NCBI RefSeq assembly: GCF_043290135.1
Contig: NC_134709.1
Coordinates: 72,030,956-72,094,955 of the forward strand
Source of the DNA: Rhipicephalus microplus
Lineage: Eukaryota; Arthropoda; Arachnida; Ixodida; Ixodidae
Direction of reading: 5' to 3'
Length of the DNA: 64,000 nt
The notes under the pieces were generated by a model. That model had not been told where the DNA came from and ran no database searches. It was given only the letters and a program-made list of their open reading frames with translations. Numbering within the stretch: the first letter of the stretch is position 1; the number at the start of each line of letters is the position of its first letter. The position numbers were made by a program, and so were the translations under genes. Shown one piece after another: positions 32,741 through 43,900 of this stretch.

Positions 32741-33928
32741 TGTGTGGAGGAGCTGGCTATTCCAGTAAAATAGGAGATAAGAGAAAGACACAGATACGAA
32801 GGCCAAAATACAAGCAAGGAAGACGCAACAAATATACACTACCACACAACAAATTAACTTAAACAAAAAGTTAAATGATCCGTCTTTCTAGAAATCGGTA
32901 TACCACGAAGGTCACACGTGTCTTCTGAGAGCAAGGTGAGCGCTTATTGTGCATGGTTCGCCACAGGGGCAAAGATATGACCGCAGCTGCAATGAATTGC
33001 AATCTCTTGAGAAGGACGGCAAGCAGCTTGATGCTTGAAGAGAACACGTCGAGCTTAAAGCACTCACGAAATTAGCATACACAGGAAAAGCAGGTGTTAA
33101 CAGGGCACGTGTCACATTTCAGCCAATAAAGCACGCTGCTCAAACACAAAGAAAGGCGCACAAAACAAACGCGCAAGTATACTCGGGATAAACGCGAACT
33201 TTCACAATTCTTACTTCTTCGTGTATGAGCAGCACTCTCGTCTTTCGAAAACGTGGCCGCAGCAGCGAGAGGAGTGACCTTCGTGCTCTCTATAAGTCAT
33301 GTAAATTTAAGGCAAAGTTGAGGTGCAAGCACTATATTCAGCGACAACTTTCTGGGGAGCACGGCCAAAGCTACGTGGGCGGAGCTTATGCACACGTGCA
33401 CCTTTCGCTAAAGTTGACAAGAGCGTGCTGAAGTTGCCGAGTTCTGAAGACCACCAAATATATATGGTGTATATAAATTGCTCGCCACTGGCAAGCTGGA
33501 AAACGTGCGCTCTGTGGCATAGTGTTTTCTCAGCGGGCATTGCTGAGTGTGAGGTCACAGGTTGGATGCCGATCTGTGAAACGTTTTCTTAGATTTTTTT
33601 GTAATCTCTTAGTGTGTTTTTACAACACCATATCTATGACTGAATTACACCCGCGCGACACCTGGTGGACCTCAGCATAAAACACTTTCCTGCTAAAAAG
33701 CAGGCATTTGTGCGGGAGCAGCAGCAACTACACACCTACTCTAACCAAATGATCTTTCGTCTTTGTTACCTATATTTATATTTAGGAGAGAAGTCCAAGG
33801 TTTCTTATGGAGAAGCAACACTGGTTTACTTTCTATTGGAAGTGCTTTATGCTAGGATCCACCATGACTTTGGGAACGTATTTTACGATCAGATGTGACG
33901 TTGATGAAACGTTTGTTAGAAACAGAAA
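32741..33928. other. Unassigned stretch with no supported gene
   Basis: About 1.2 kb. The block TTCTGAAGACCACCAA is shared between 31813 and 33445, which may reflect a dispersed repeat. No domain-bearing frame seen. Confidence 0.35.
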
Positions 33929-34020
33929 GGCACACGAGGTGGGACACGTTGGCACACGAGGTGGGACGAGAAAGGACGAGGTGGGACGAGGTGGGACGAG
34001 AAAGGCACACGAGGTGGGAT
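33929..34020 (+). repeat. Minisatellite of GGCACACGAGGTGGGAC units
   Basis: Three longer units begin GGCACACGAGGTGGGA (33929, 33951 and near 34004), with shorter GGACGAGGTGG copies between them. The array ends directly at a perfect hairpin (34021-34060). Confidence 0.88.
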
Positions 34021-34060
34021 GAGATGTAAGCCAAGGACTCGCGTCCTTGGCTTACATCTC
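34021..34060. repeat. Perfect hairpin, 18-bp stem with 4-nt loop
   Basis: GAGATGTAAGCCAAGGAC at 34021-34038, loop TCGC, then the exact reverse complement at 34043-34060. It sits at the boundary between the minisatellite and a GC3-rich open frame. Confidence 0.93.
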
Positions 34061-34064
34061 GCCG

Positions 34065-34433
34065 ATGTTATTCATGCGCCGTCTCTATTCTCGAACGCGA
34101 TCGGTGTTCTTGACTCGCACCTCGGTGTCACCGGCCTTCTACTACCGATACTTGCGTTCAGCTTCCCAGGCTCGCGCGTCGTCGGTGTTGACTTCACCAT
34201 TAGTTAAAGCGATTGACTTCGCTAAGCCGTGCAACTCCGGCGACATCCGGAAAACGTACGCGCACACTAGCGGGAAGCATGCCACGACGGCGTCCCACCC
34301 GTCTATGCGATCGCGCGGCAAGAAGCGGCGCGCTGTAAACATTGTCGGCGCCGCGAGATTCTCGAAGCCCGCGCAGGGCACGCACCCATCGGCTCACAGC
34401 TTCTTCTCGCCGACAGATGAAGAGAGGTGGTGC
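34065..34433 (+). CDS. Candidate first coding exon with good splice donor, unknown product
   Basis: From the ATG at 34065 a frame stays open to 34439. Third codon positions are strongly G/C (for example CGC CGT CTC TAT TCT CGA ACG), unlike nearby spacer DNA. The N-terminus (MLFMRRLYSRTRSVFLTRTS) is rich in Arg, Ser and aliphatic residues and lacks acids for about 50 residues, as in mitochondrial presequences; that reading is inference. A Lys/Arg cluster (RGKKRRAV) lies near residue 88. Near 34432 the sequence TGCGGGTGAGAT fits a 5' splice donor (G|GTGAGA), so the exon may end there. The minus strand is also partly open. I do not recognise a family. Confidence 0.35.
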
Positions 34434-34439
34434 GGGTGA

Positions 34440-34899
34440 GATGATGCCCCTCGTGAGGATAGGGCTAGAGCGTTGCGAGTGGTGGGGAAATTGAAGCGAG
34501 AAAGAGGTGAGACGTGGTGAACATGCGGCAGGCGAAGGAGACGTCACTGCGCACTGCTAGGAGGGCGTGAGCTACTTGGCACCACTCCAACGCCTGCAAC
34601 GTGGAGAGCGGTGCGGACATAGGGACTGCATTACACAGCCTAGTGAAAGAGCTGCTTCGCATTTCATATTCTCCCATGGGGAACTGAACACAAAGGCCAA
34701 CTGGCAATTTTTCGAGTTCAATTGATCTGAGTGAAATTCACTGTGTATATTTATTTGCATGTTACTGTCATTTATGCCAAATTACAGGCTCGAGAGATGC
34801 TCTGATTGTTTGCGAATTATTTTAAATATTGCCTCGAAATGGCTCACCTGGCTTGCCAGAGCTATTGGCAACACTGCCTGTGTTTCGTTACGTTTCGCA
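34440..34899. other. Spacer between candidate exons
   Basis: No domain found. A minus-strand frame (34465-34707) covers part of it without recognisable features. Confidence 0.35.
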
Positions 34900-35210
34900 T
34901 GTCAATGGAAGTGACGCCGCCGATCATATCGCTCTTTGGCTGCTGCAGTGTTTGCTGTGCTGGCGACAAGGCGATGGTGGCGGTGATCGGCGGTGTTCTA
35001 CCTTTCTGCGTGGTGTTTGGCCGGCGCTTCGCTGGTTTGGCGAGCGATTTTCTGTTCCCTGTATATGGGCGTGCGGTAGATGATAGTTTGTGTTGCGTTG
35101 TGGGTTGCACAAACCACTCACACAAGACGCAGAGTGTTTGCTATCACGGCATTTCACGTGACAGTGCCCTCCGTGAGAAGTGTATCAGTGCGATCAGGTG
35201 GGACAGATGA
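34900..35210 (+). CDS. THAP-like zinc-binding domain fragment (N-terminal half)
   Basis: The plus frame ends with CCVVGCTNHSHKTQSVCYHG followed by ISRDSALREKCISAIRWDR and TGA at 35208-35210. This matches the first half of a THAP domain: C-x4-C within CCVVGCTN, then a His-containing SxxYHxxxxD block and the LRxKxIxAIR helix. The second half (C-x2-H-F) is missing. It may lie in a downstream exon, as CAGGTGGGA at about 35194-35202 is a plausible splice donor. THAP domains bind DNA and occur in transcription regulators and in P-element transposases. The region upstream in the same frame (34900-35070) is hydrophobic and may not belong. Gene exon versus transposon remnant is undecided. Confidence 0.5.
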
Positions 35211-35439
35211 TTAGCGAGCAGAATGGCACGCGCGTGTTCCCTTCGTTTCTCGCCGCGTCCTATCGGGACAGCGTTCACTTTATGGTACCTTTTGGGTTGT
35301 AATTCATTTAGTGATCCTAGAACGGCAGGAATCTCTTGGCAACGAACATTCTCGTCGGTGCGCGCTGGTCTGCAGTCATTACAAGTGCACCTCTGTAGCA
35401 ACACCGCGCTTGTTCATATAATAACAAAACAGTGTCTGA
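35211..35439. other. Short unassigned spacer
   Basis: No recognisable feature between the THAP-like fragment and the CCGT/CCAT array. Confidence 0.4.
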
Positions 35440-35600
35440 GTGGAGCAAAGCGTCCATCTGTCCATCCGTAGTTCCGTCCGCCCTTGCGTCCGTCCTTGCA
35501 TCCGTGTGTCTGTCCACCTTTCCATGCGTCCATCCGTCCGCCTGTCCATCTGTGTGTCCATCTCTTTCTCCACCTCTGTGTCAATCCGTCTGACCGCCAT
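35440..35600 (+). repeat. Degenerate (CCGT/CCAT)n array
   Basis: A plus-strand run of TCCGTCCGCC, TCCATCCG and related short words. It resembles the arrays at 31090 and 52545. Overlapping open frames on both strands are repeat translation. Confidence 0.85.
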
Positions 35601-36500
35601 TGCGTGCACCCGAGCACCCCGCTGAGTGCTCCAGCACCGCACTGAGTTTTCGGCAACGGCAGTATACTTCGAAAAGGCCACTAAAACTGGTATTTTATTA
35701 AATAAGTGTCTTTTCCTAGCGCGCTTGTAGAATGGAAATCACAGAAATGAGCCCTATAAACTGTAGCACGAGTAATATGGCATATTCTCAAACATGAAGA
35801 GCATACCAGTTAATGGCCCTGAAAGTCTAACCAAGCAGATTTTTCAATTTTGTGCAAAAGACTGTTGAAATTATGGTTATTTTCTGCTTAAAAATGACGA
35901 TGTCCTCAGTGACGACATAACAAAATGTAGTGACTACACCTCGCTCTTCTACTCATCTTCTAAGCCCTGGGGGGGGGGGGGGCGAGCCTGCAATTTGCTC
36001 GGCTCAACCTGGTAAAAAGAAATCAGTCTTAAAGCTGTAGAAAGAAGCGTAGACCACATTCACTATGTTTATTTATTCTTTAGTTCTTGAGCTTCTAATC
36101 AAGTGATTGGCGTTAGGCGTTGCCTGCGGCAACGGGTGTGAACAAACCGCAGTTTTTTTTTGCTGCTACTACCATCTACTACATCGCAAAAGCAGTGGTT
36201 TACGCAAAGCCTAAGCTATGTCAACGTAACCACAGATGGAAATCAGTATCTTTTTCTTGTTGTTAGATGTAATTGCACGTGAATGATTAAGGGTGGATTG
36301 GCACAACAGCCTCTATGATTTCTAATGAAGGCAAGTTAAACAGGCTACTAAATCACCCAGAGGAACGTTGAAGGCAATATTAGAGGGAGAAAAAGAAAGG
36401 CTAAACATTTCCTAAGTTAAGCACTAACTCATGAAGATAAAAATCAAAAGGAAAGATAGGCAATGAAGGATGACTTGCAAAACACGTCGTCCAGTCTTTA
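35601..36500. other. Unassigned AT-rich stretch
   Basis: Contains a run of 13-14 Gs near 35969-35982. No gene recognised. Confidence 0.4.
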
Positions 36501-37292
36501 ATGCTCATCCTGCTAAGAAAGTGCCTGTTTCGACCATATATAAAGTGCTACAGTTTTCCGCAGATTTCTACCCATAATATCCAAGAAGCCAAGAAATGGA
36601 GCGTGTTCACGGACTCTAACGCAGCACTACAGTGTTTGGCATTCGCCTTACGCCGGGGACCTCATGAACAACTAGTGCTGGAAATTAGAGAGCTGCTTCA
36701 CCACCTCTTCGACGAAGGACACAGAATCACGTTTCAGTGGATTCCAAGTCACTGCGGCATATTGGGCAAAGAACATGCCGATGCAGCTGCCCGATCAGCA
36801 CACGAAGGTGGTGAAGAAAAATCTATACCATTTTCAAGGACTGATGCTGCAATGACCATCCGAAAAATCGCTAATGCAGAATTAAAATCCCTGTGGAACA
36901 CCGAGTGCTTACGGCACACGCGACTGCGTAGACTGGACACGTCTCGTCGATTCCGGCCTCCGTCTGGACTCTCCCGACTCGAGACAACGGTGCTTTGCCG
37001 ACTATGGCTTGGTGTCGCCTTCACCAAAGCTTTCGCCTTCCGAATCGGCATGGAAGACAGTGCTGCTAGCGGTCATTGCAGCAGCGGTGAAGCTATAGAG
37101 CACGTTCTCTGTCACTGCCCTCGTTACAGCGTGCAAAGACGGCGACTAGCTGCTGCGTTAGCTCGCCTTGACGACAGACCTTTGTCTGAACAATCAGTGC
37201 TGGAAAGACGACATGATTTGTGTGCTCACAGAAAATCAGTGAAGGCCCTACTGAACTTCTTGCGTGGCAGCGGCCTATTGTATAGGCTGTAG
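36501..37292 (+). CDS. LINE ORF2 C-terminal part: partial RNase H and Cys/His tail, open frame
   Basis: An uninterrupted frame from an ATG at 36501 to TAG at 37290-37292. LINE text begins at about 36590: WSVFTDSNAALQCLAFALRR, then FQWIPSHCGILGKEHADAAA, which are the third catalytic Asp and the His/Asp region of RNase H. The first Asp and Glu of the fold are missing because the copy is 5'-truncated, so it cannot be an active RNase H. The C-terminal part has CRLWLGVAFTKAFAFRIGM, EAIEHVLCHCPRYS, LDDRPLSEQ and LNFLRGSGLLYRL. No frameshift in about 230 LINE codons suggests a fairly recent insertion. The ATG and first ~30 codons are probably host sequence. Confidence 0.8.
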   Translation: MLILLRKCLFRPYIKCYSFPQISTHNIQEAKKWSVFTDSNAALQCLAFALRRGPHEQLVLEIRELLHHLFDEGHRITFQWIPSHCGILGKEHADAAARSAHEGGEEKSIPFSRTDAAMTIRKIANAELKSLWNTECLRHTRLRRLDTSRRFRPPSGLSRLETTVLCRLWLGVAFTKAFAFRIGMEDSAASGHCSSGEAIEHVLCHCPRYSVQRRRLAAALARLDDRPLSEQSVLERRHDLCAHRKSVKALLNFLRGSGLLYRL

Positions 37293-37480
37293 CACCCCAC
37301 CTCCCCCCCCCCCTTTTCTTTCTTCTTTTTCCCGCGCGCGTCTATTTCCCTCTTCGCTTTCTTTCCAATCTTTCTTCCCCATTCCCCCTTCCCCTAGTGC
37401 AGGGTAGCAAACCGGATGCTCCATTTTCTGGTTAACCTCCCTGCCTTTCCCTCATTTTATTCTCTCTCTCTCTACCCATA
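36570..37480 (+). mobile_element. 5'-truncated LINE 3' end with 3' UTR
   Basis: The ORF2 C-terminus is followed by a C/T-rich 3' UTR: poly-C near 37297-37315, then AGTGCAGGGTAGCAAACCGG near 37399 and GGTTAACCTCCCTGCC near 37431, ending in a TCTC run at about 37475. The same family occurs reversed at 32260-32740. The 5' boundary is estimated from the start of LINE protein text. Confidence 0.78.
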
Positions 37481-38323
37481 ATATAATTTCCGAAGTGGGT
37501 AATCTTATCCTCAAATATTCCCAAAACTTCTCGACACCATAATTTGCGAACGACTGACCTCTTCAACCCCTAAAATATTTAATTTTTTATCTGTGATTCT
37601 CAAAAGTATCCAAAACTATGCAAGATTTCCGGCGGTAGTGCTGTTTTTTTAACGAAAACGTTTGTTTCTTTGTATGTACTACATTGCTGTCAACAATCAT
37701 TTTCTTCCTAATGTTCGATGAACTTTGATCATATAGTTTCTCATAACAGTTTGTAGTCTAATTGCTCATATTCTATCGCCATATTGTCGAGTGTCAATAA
37801 TCAATTTTATCGAGTGCATAGGTATTTTAAATCAAGTTGTTCCCTTTATATTTAAGAAACGAAGGCAATACCACTGCCATGACCTTTAGAAATCAATGAA
37901 CTTGTGTTCTGCAGTTTCTGAAGTAGTGTGAATGACAGTAAAAAAATTAAGGTTGACAGGATGCACTGAATCTGTCGGGATAATTTAGCATACTTACTTC
38001 GACTATGACATCTTCTTACCTCCAAAGGAATGGTGCCACCAAATTCCGAGGCTATGCCAAGCTTGTTGTGGGTTTCCTCTGTATGCAAAGACTCTCCACA
38101 CGAGAAGTTGGACGCAACAAACGCATAAAATATATTTTAGTTCACTTTTAAAAGTGCGACTGAATGCTCACACTCACGATCTAGTCCTAGTCCCATCGAC
38201 TGCGCAGCAACGCTAACGTTTCAGAATAGGAGAAGCAACGGCAGTTGTCGTGACGTCACACCAGATTTGTAGTGACGTGAGTGACCTCCATCATCTCCGA
38301 AATGAGCCTGATCTTAGGAGCAC
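37481..38323. other. AT-rich unassigned stretch
   Basis: No gene or transposon landmark recognised. A TGACGTCA-like block occurs near 38251. Confidence 0.4.
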
Positions 38324-38357
38324 AGAGTTTCCTAAAATTAACATATTAGGAAACTCT
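38324..38357. repeat. Hairpin, 12-bp perfect stem with 10-nt loop
   Basis: AGAGTTTCCTAA (38324-38335) and its reverse complement (38346-38357) are separated by ten bases. Confidence 0.85.
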
Positions 38358-38454
38358 ATGCATGGTTATCAGTGTGCTGGCGTCCCTTGCATAGAACTGT
38401 GTGCATCCGAGAAGGGCACTAGGTGCTTTCGCTCCTCCTTCAGCGTCTCGGTGC

Positions 38455-38510
38455 CTATAAAAGGCCGGCGCATCTTGCGTCGGGCTTCTTTCTCGTCCAC
38501 GTTCTGAACA
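38455..38510 (+). promoter_or_regulatory. Possible TATA-type core promoter
   Basis: CCTATAAAAGGCC at 38453-38465 fits a TATA box with GC-rich flanks. It is followed about 30 bases later by a pyrimidine-rich GGCTTCTTTCTC that could hold a start site. A GC-rich upstream segment (38390-38450) fits a promoter. No gene is recognised downstream before the SINE at 38650, so this is weak. Confidence 0.25.
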
Positions 38511-38636
38511 TAATGCAAAGTAACAAAGTTGCAAATATAAACGCTTTGCTTCGTTCTGTCCACCTTTTGCCTTGTCACTGCCTAGATGCCGCTGCAGAAG
38601 GCTGTCAGTGCGTATGTTTTGCTGGCGCATAGGTGG

Positions 38637-38649
38637 CACGTGTGTGTGG
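38637..38649 (+). repeat. Left TSD of SINE copy 3
   Basis: CACGTGTGTGTGG is repeated exactly at 38885-38897, bracketing the SINE. Confidence 0.85.
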
Positions 38650-38884
38650 CCCCACCTCGGTGGTCTAGTGGCTAGGATACTCGGCTGCTGACCCGCAGGT
38701 CGCGGGATTGAAACCCGGCTGCGGCAGCTGCATTGCCTATGGAAGCGGAAATGTTGTAGGCCCGTGTGCTCAGATTTGAGTGCACGTTAAGAACCCCAGG
38801 TGGTCGAAATTTCTGGAGCCCTCCACTACGGCGTCTCTCATAATCATATGGTGCTTTTGGTACGCTAAACATCGCACATCAAGT
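38650..38884 (+). mobile_element. Ruka-type SINE, copy 3
   Basis: Head CCCCACCTCGGTGGTCTAGT with an A-box, then CGCGGGATTGAAACCCGG as a degenerate B-box. The body includes GGCGGAAATGTTGTAGGCCC-like text (GAAGCGGAAATG here), CACGTTAAGAACCCC and TACGGCGTCTCTCATAATCA. The tail is short and lacks a clear microsatellite. A perfect 13-bp TSD flanks it. Confidence 0.92.
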
Positions 38885-38897
38885 CACGTGTGTGTGG

Positions 38898-40289
38898 GAG
38901 CAGACAAAACTCAACTTGATGTACGTTACAGTCTTGTGTGGTCATGTGACCAAGCCACCTATGCGTTGAGGTCACTGCCCAACTCGGCGCCACGAAACCG
39001 AAACCGAAATTGGTGTACATAAGTAGAGCAATATTAAATCTTTAGCGAAAATACACGTATCTTGGTGCGTGTATCATACTTCCTGGAGCTGATGGAAACG
39101 CTTACAGCAAAGAACATACAAGCCACGAATTTGATGGCACCACCCCTTTATGTGCTGCTGGCAAAGCACTTATTTACTAATTCTTAATTGCGTCACTCAG
39201 AAATATCCCTACTTGTACTTATTTACTGAGGTCAATATAGACTGAGGGAAATATTTGGGCATTTCTTGATCATGGCCACCTTTTAAGGGAATCGATTATT
39301 TCAGATATAAAAAGCATTCTTGCATAAGATCAGTGAAGATTTTTTGCGTTAGATCAGTAAATTAATAACGCCTTTTTTCTGCGGACAATTTTTGGTACCG
39401 GTTTCTGCGCGCCGAATAGGGCTGTGACGTAGCAGTGTACGTGGCATGATCACGAGATCACACAAGAATGTGACGCACGTCATGCTAGTGGTCGTCTACA
39501 CTCGCACACGCGTGCCACACGTGCATCTGCAAAACAAACGGGTTGCAGCCATGGTGCTTTGCCGGTACGAACGTGGCGCAGGTCTCCAAACCTCATTCAT
39601 CTCCATACAATAGGCGTGCGCACGGAAGAGGGTGAGGAGGCCACCACTGCCTTATTTTCCTATAAGGGGGTGGGGGTGGCTGTTGCAAACACAGCTCCAC
39701 ACAATACCATAATAAGGAGGGGGCACTGTGGCTTAAGGGAAGGAAGGGGTGAAGTCAGCACCATACAATAACATTATAGAGAGGGGGTGCTCAGCGATAA
39801 AGCTTTGCCCCCCCCCCCCTTCACTAAGCAGAAACCTGCCTTCGCCACACTAACTATAGCTCTGGTTTGACATCATTGCAACTTCCATTGTACTTCCTAA
39901 AGAGCTATGACAGTTCTGGATGCAGTTGGGACCATCGGTCAGGAGAATGAGCATTTAGGAACTCTTTGGAGGTGTATTAAAATATATTGTAAACGTTTGC
40001 TCTCTCCGACTATTCGCGTGGAGGGTCCTAGCTAACATAGAAAACCCACGGAAGGTTGTTTTAGCCTCGGGGTTGATGGCACCATCTGTTTACAGTTTAC
40101 TTGTCTTAGAAGCAGAAGTGAGACTCTGACGTTGAAAATTCTGCTTTTTGAAAACAGTACAACTGCTAAAACATGCTTTTCCACGAAGTTTTGGGAATCG
40201 CGGCTTCACAATTTTTTTATCGGGAGCTTCCCGCAGTGACCGCTGGGAGCATTCAGGATTCGGTGTCATTTCAGCGGTGTCGTTCCGGG
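38898..40289. other. Unassigned stretch with G/C homopolymer runs
   Basis: The segment 39660-39680 (GGGGGTGGGGGTGG) could form G-quadruplex structure, and C12 occurs at about 39809-39820. No domain-bearing frame. The right side may contain fragments of the LINE that begins near 40290. Confidence 0.4.
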
Positions 40290-40945
40290 CGGGTAAGTTT
40301 TCAGCTACTTGTACATAAAGAATGTTGATATAAATGTAAGAAGCAAATTCGAAAATTGTCTTGCAAGAGTTTACACAACAGCAGAATGCCGAGGCAAAAG
40401 GAAACATCGGTTAAGAAGAAGGTTAAGAAAACAAATAGGGAATTAATGAGGAAGATTTGAATGTGTACGGAATCACCACAGGAGACTTATCAAACTTTCA
40501 AGCAGGATACCGCAAAAAAAAATATCTACGATAAGTCCCAGGGTAGTTCTGTGCTGTTCTAGGCCAGAACGGGAGTATTGCGGACAAAGACGTACCGAGA
40601 CAAATACGAACGCACAGACACGGTATGTAGCTGTCGAGGAGAGGAGGAGGAAACAGCAGAACATTTGATAGTGTTCTCTAAAGGTCTCCACCCTATAGTT
40701 CAAGATAATGGCACGAAATTTTTCAGATCAATGGGGTTTAGAGACAGTGAAGGCAAAATAGACTTTAAACGGGTAGAAATAGCCAGGAGGAGGCCAACTG
40801 ATTAGTGGCTGTGATCAAGGGGCAAGTGAAATTCAATCCTTCAACAAATAGTGATAGTACTTAACTTTATGGCTAAGTGGCGTGTGCCACCGCTCGATCT
40901 AAAGCGCATTGCCGGATACATTCATCCATTCATCCTTGAAAGCTG
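40290..40945 (+). mobile_element. 5'-truncated LINE 3' end (element G family), copy 1
   Basis: This aligns with 51601-52540: CAGCTACTTGTACATAAAGAATG is shared near 40302, and the protein ARTGVLRTKTYRDKYE, then CSCRGEEEETAEHLIVF, matches the second copy. The 3' UTR ends with GCATTGCCGGATACATTCATCC and a short ATTCATCC tail at about 40918-40938. The ORF2 piece is broken by a stop before ARTG (near 40561) and by frameshifts upstream. The RT domain is absent. Clade not assigned. Confidence 0.75.
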
Positions 40946-43900
40946 GATCTGCTCACGCATCGTCTAAGTTCGGACGTTGCGAAAACTTAATACCAAGCTT
41001 ATAAAGGTGATTATGGGGTGCACCTTCAGTGCGGCCATTGCAGTTCATGAAAAATGCTAGAGCTTTGACCGTCAGTGGTGATGGTTCCGTGAAGCACCAT
41101 TTACCATGATCATTAAGAGTGCTAGAAAGAAGGTGAAACACGTGGTGCCAGGGCTGCCCGAGGAAAATGTGCCTAGGAAGGCTGCAACCAATTTTCTGAT
41201 GGCGATAGCGAAAATCTGACTATTACGAAGGAGTAGCTATAGCAATCTGCGGCTTTTCTACTTTGCAAGAGCATGAGCTCAGCTGTTCCTTTTTTTTCTT
41301 CATATCTTAGCTGCACCAAAAATTAGGCGTATAATAGGATTTGGAAAACGTGCAATTTTCACGGGTAAGCAAGAACGCAGAAAACCGAAAAATTAGGCTC
41401 AGTCTTCACGGGGGCATGTCACGTTCTTGTATCCTATCGTCCGGCGAGCAATTCATCTGAACACGCTCACTTTGTTCCCGCCCAGCGAATACGCCGTTAC
41501 ATCCAATCGTTCCTTGCCCTACCAGTGAGGTGGTCCATTGTTCTAGACAAAGCCTCGAAAAAAGGAAACAAAACGAGAAGTCAGACGCACGAACCATGTG
41601 CTCGAAAAAAGAATGAGGCATTGCTAGGCTTATAGCTTTTCCATCCTTGATTGAAGTAATTGCAATATTCGTGAAATGACTTCTTGAGGCAGCACAAGTT
41701 CTGGGAAGACAACATTCAGCTTCAAGCCATTATACCTCAACAAGTAAGAACTCTATGTTGCTTTTTTAAAAGAAATTGAGATATATCTACTCTCCCAAGG
41801 AATGTAACGCACTAAAAGTTAAGTTAGCTATAAGAATTTTCACCAACGACAGCTTATGAGCGAAGCTTCAATACAGAGCAGTATCTTTCTCGATGCCATG
41901 TGTCTATGTGTATATGTACGAAATAAATTATATTGTGTGTAAAATAACCGCAATAATATTTTCTAAGAACACGCTGACCTCAAGTTTATATAAAGTGGAA
42001 CCAAGCAGAAAAGAATGCAAGGTTACAGTACATACAGCAGCGAACAGGTGAACTCATTCTTGGTCCAGTTTATCGAACAGAGAAGCACGTTCGCACGGAA
42101 AAGAAGTCCAAGTAAGAGAAATAGGTTTTTTTATTCGCAAAATTGGTCGCGTGTTTGCAGGTTTCGCTGCGAATGTCGTCAAAAGAAGTTCTCATCTGTC
42201 GGCCTCCTTTCATGCCTTGTGTCATATTTTCAACGCGGCGTAAGAAACCGTAGGCTATTTAGAATTACCTATGTATGAATTTCCTAGTAAAATATACCAT
42301 CCCACGTAATACCTATGTTGTAGTGTTGCGCCCCAGATGAGCGTAATATTGGCTTTTTGATCCAGAATGTTCTCAAGTATGAACGCAGCCAACAATTCAA
42401 GATGGCTGGGCATTCAGCGAGCACTTAAAGTTTGGTCGGGTGACTGAATTGTGTGACAGACAGACAGAGAGACAGACAGTCGATAATTTCTGGTTCAAGT
42501 ATCTAAACGTAGACTAACGTAATTGAAAAACGAAGGAATAGTTTTGAACTTCACAGCGCCGTGACACCGTTGTCTCGTTAAGCCAAGTATAGTTCACAAA
42601 CACTCCGGGACATGAAATTTTCTGGTATTGTTTTTTGGTTTTTGCCGTATCTCTCGGTTATAAGGTAATGTGTAAATCTCGAATGAACCACTTGGAAACC
42701 TGCGACTTCTATTGTGGAAGCTACTCGGCAAATATATACATGCGAATGTTGGATAAGAAAGATTTGCGAAGTTTATCGTCAGGTTACAGCGATAAAACCA
42801 AAACAATCTGAGGCCCTCCAGCCAAATGAGCTAATTGGGAAAGCGTTCCAACTTTGGACCTTTCAGAAATGCACCTACTTTTGTATCATAATTCATGATG
42901 GTCGATTTAACGTCTTAACAAGGGTTTCCAAAACAACAGTTCATGTAGATATCTAGTACAACAATTGTCTTTAAAAATCAGACTGGGAAAACGCTGTAGC
43001 AATCAATGACATTCAGTTTTTTGGTTATATTTGCTTTAGGTTTTATTTTGAACGCATGTGCATTATCGGCTCTATACCATGGGTGCCTGGTCATGCGTCT
43101 CTCATTGTTATTTTTGTCTCAATACATACGTGGCTGCTCAATTTTTTTAGGCGCGTAGGAGGTCATAAAACAATTTGGCCTCCACGGCTTTATTTTGAAA
43201 CTTTACCGAATGCCTTGTCAAATGCATACCATCGTCATGCACAAACTCGTTGCACGAGTTTGACTCTACATGAGCTTTCCGTTTTGATCACTCTAAGCAC
43301 TTTATTAAATTCATTTTATTTGCGAGTCGCATAAGATTTGAACCAATGGTTGGTGAATACAGAAAACTTCATAAGCTGATGTTGTTGTAAAAGAAGACGT
43401 TTAATGGATAATTGAGCCCCGGTGCTTTAAAACATGGGACTCCAGTTTTTCAAATCATTTTCAGATATATTCAATACAAGTGCCCGTCACTTCTTACATT
43501 TGCATGAACACGCCTGTGCTTCCATTTCATAGCGACACCATGCAGAGTGGGATGGCGCATTCTTTTACCTGAGTCCGCATCCCTCGCCTCGTGTAGGTTG
43601 GATTCTGGTCCAGAACTCATCTTCCCAGCGTTGCTCCCCCACGATATTAAAAAAACTGTCTCGTGCAAGGAGTTTTTAAGACGTTTTTTTCAACCTCCTT
43701 GGTCTCGCTTCAATCTATAGAGTTCCGAAAGCTTGAAAAAAAAGCACATGACCTAACAGCAACAATGTTCTATTGGTGCGTTCTTTTTCTCCACGGTGTA
43801 TAACGAAGCGTACACATCGTGTAGCACATCGTTCCGTGTTGCGAAGTACTTCTGTTATGGCTGCTTGAGTTGCATTCGCTAAGACCGTTTTTCTTGCTGC

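Noticed and set aside
33929..34020. CRISPR-like regular repeats
   Set aside because: Units are contiguous minisatellite copies with no unique spacers, and the genome is eukaryotic.
43068..43094. RNase H-like phrase IPWVPGHAS
   Set aside because: Nine residues only; no neighbouring LINE text in any frame.
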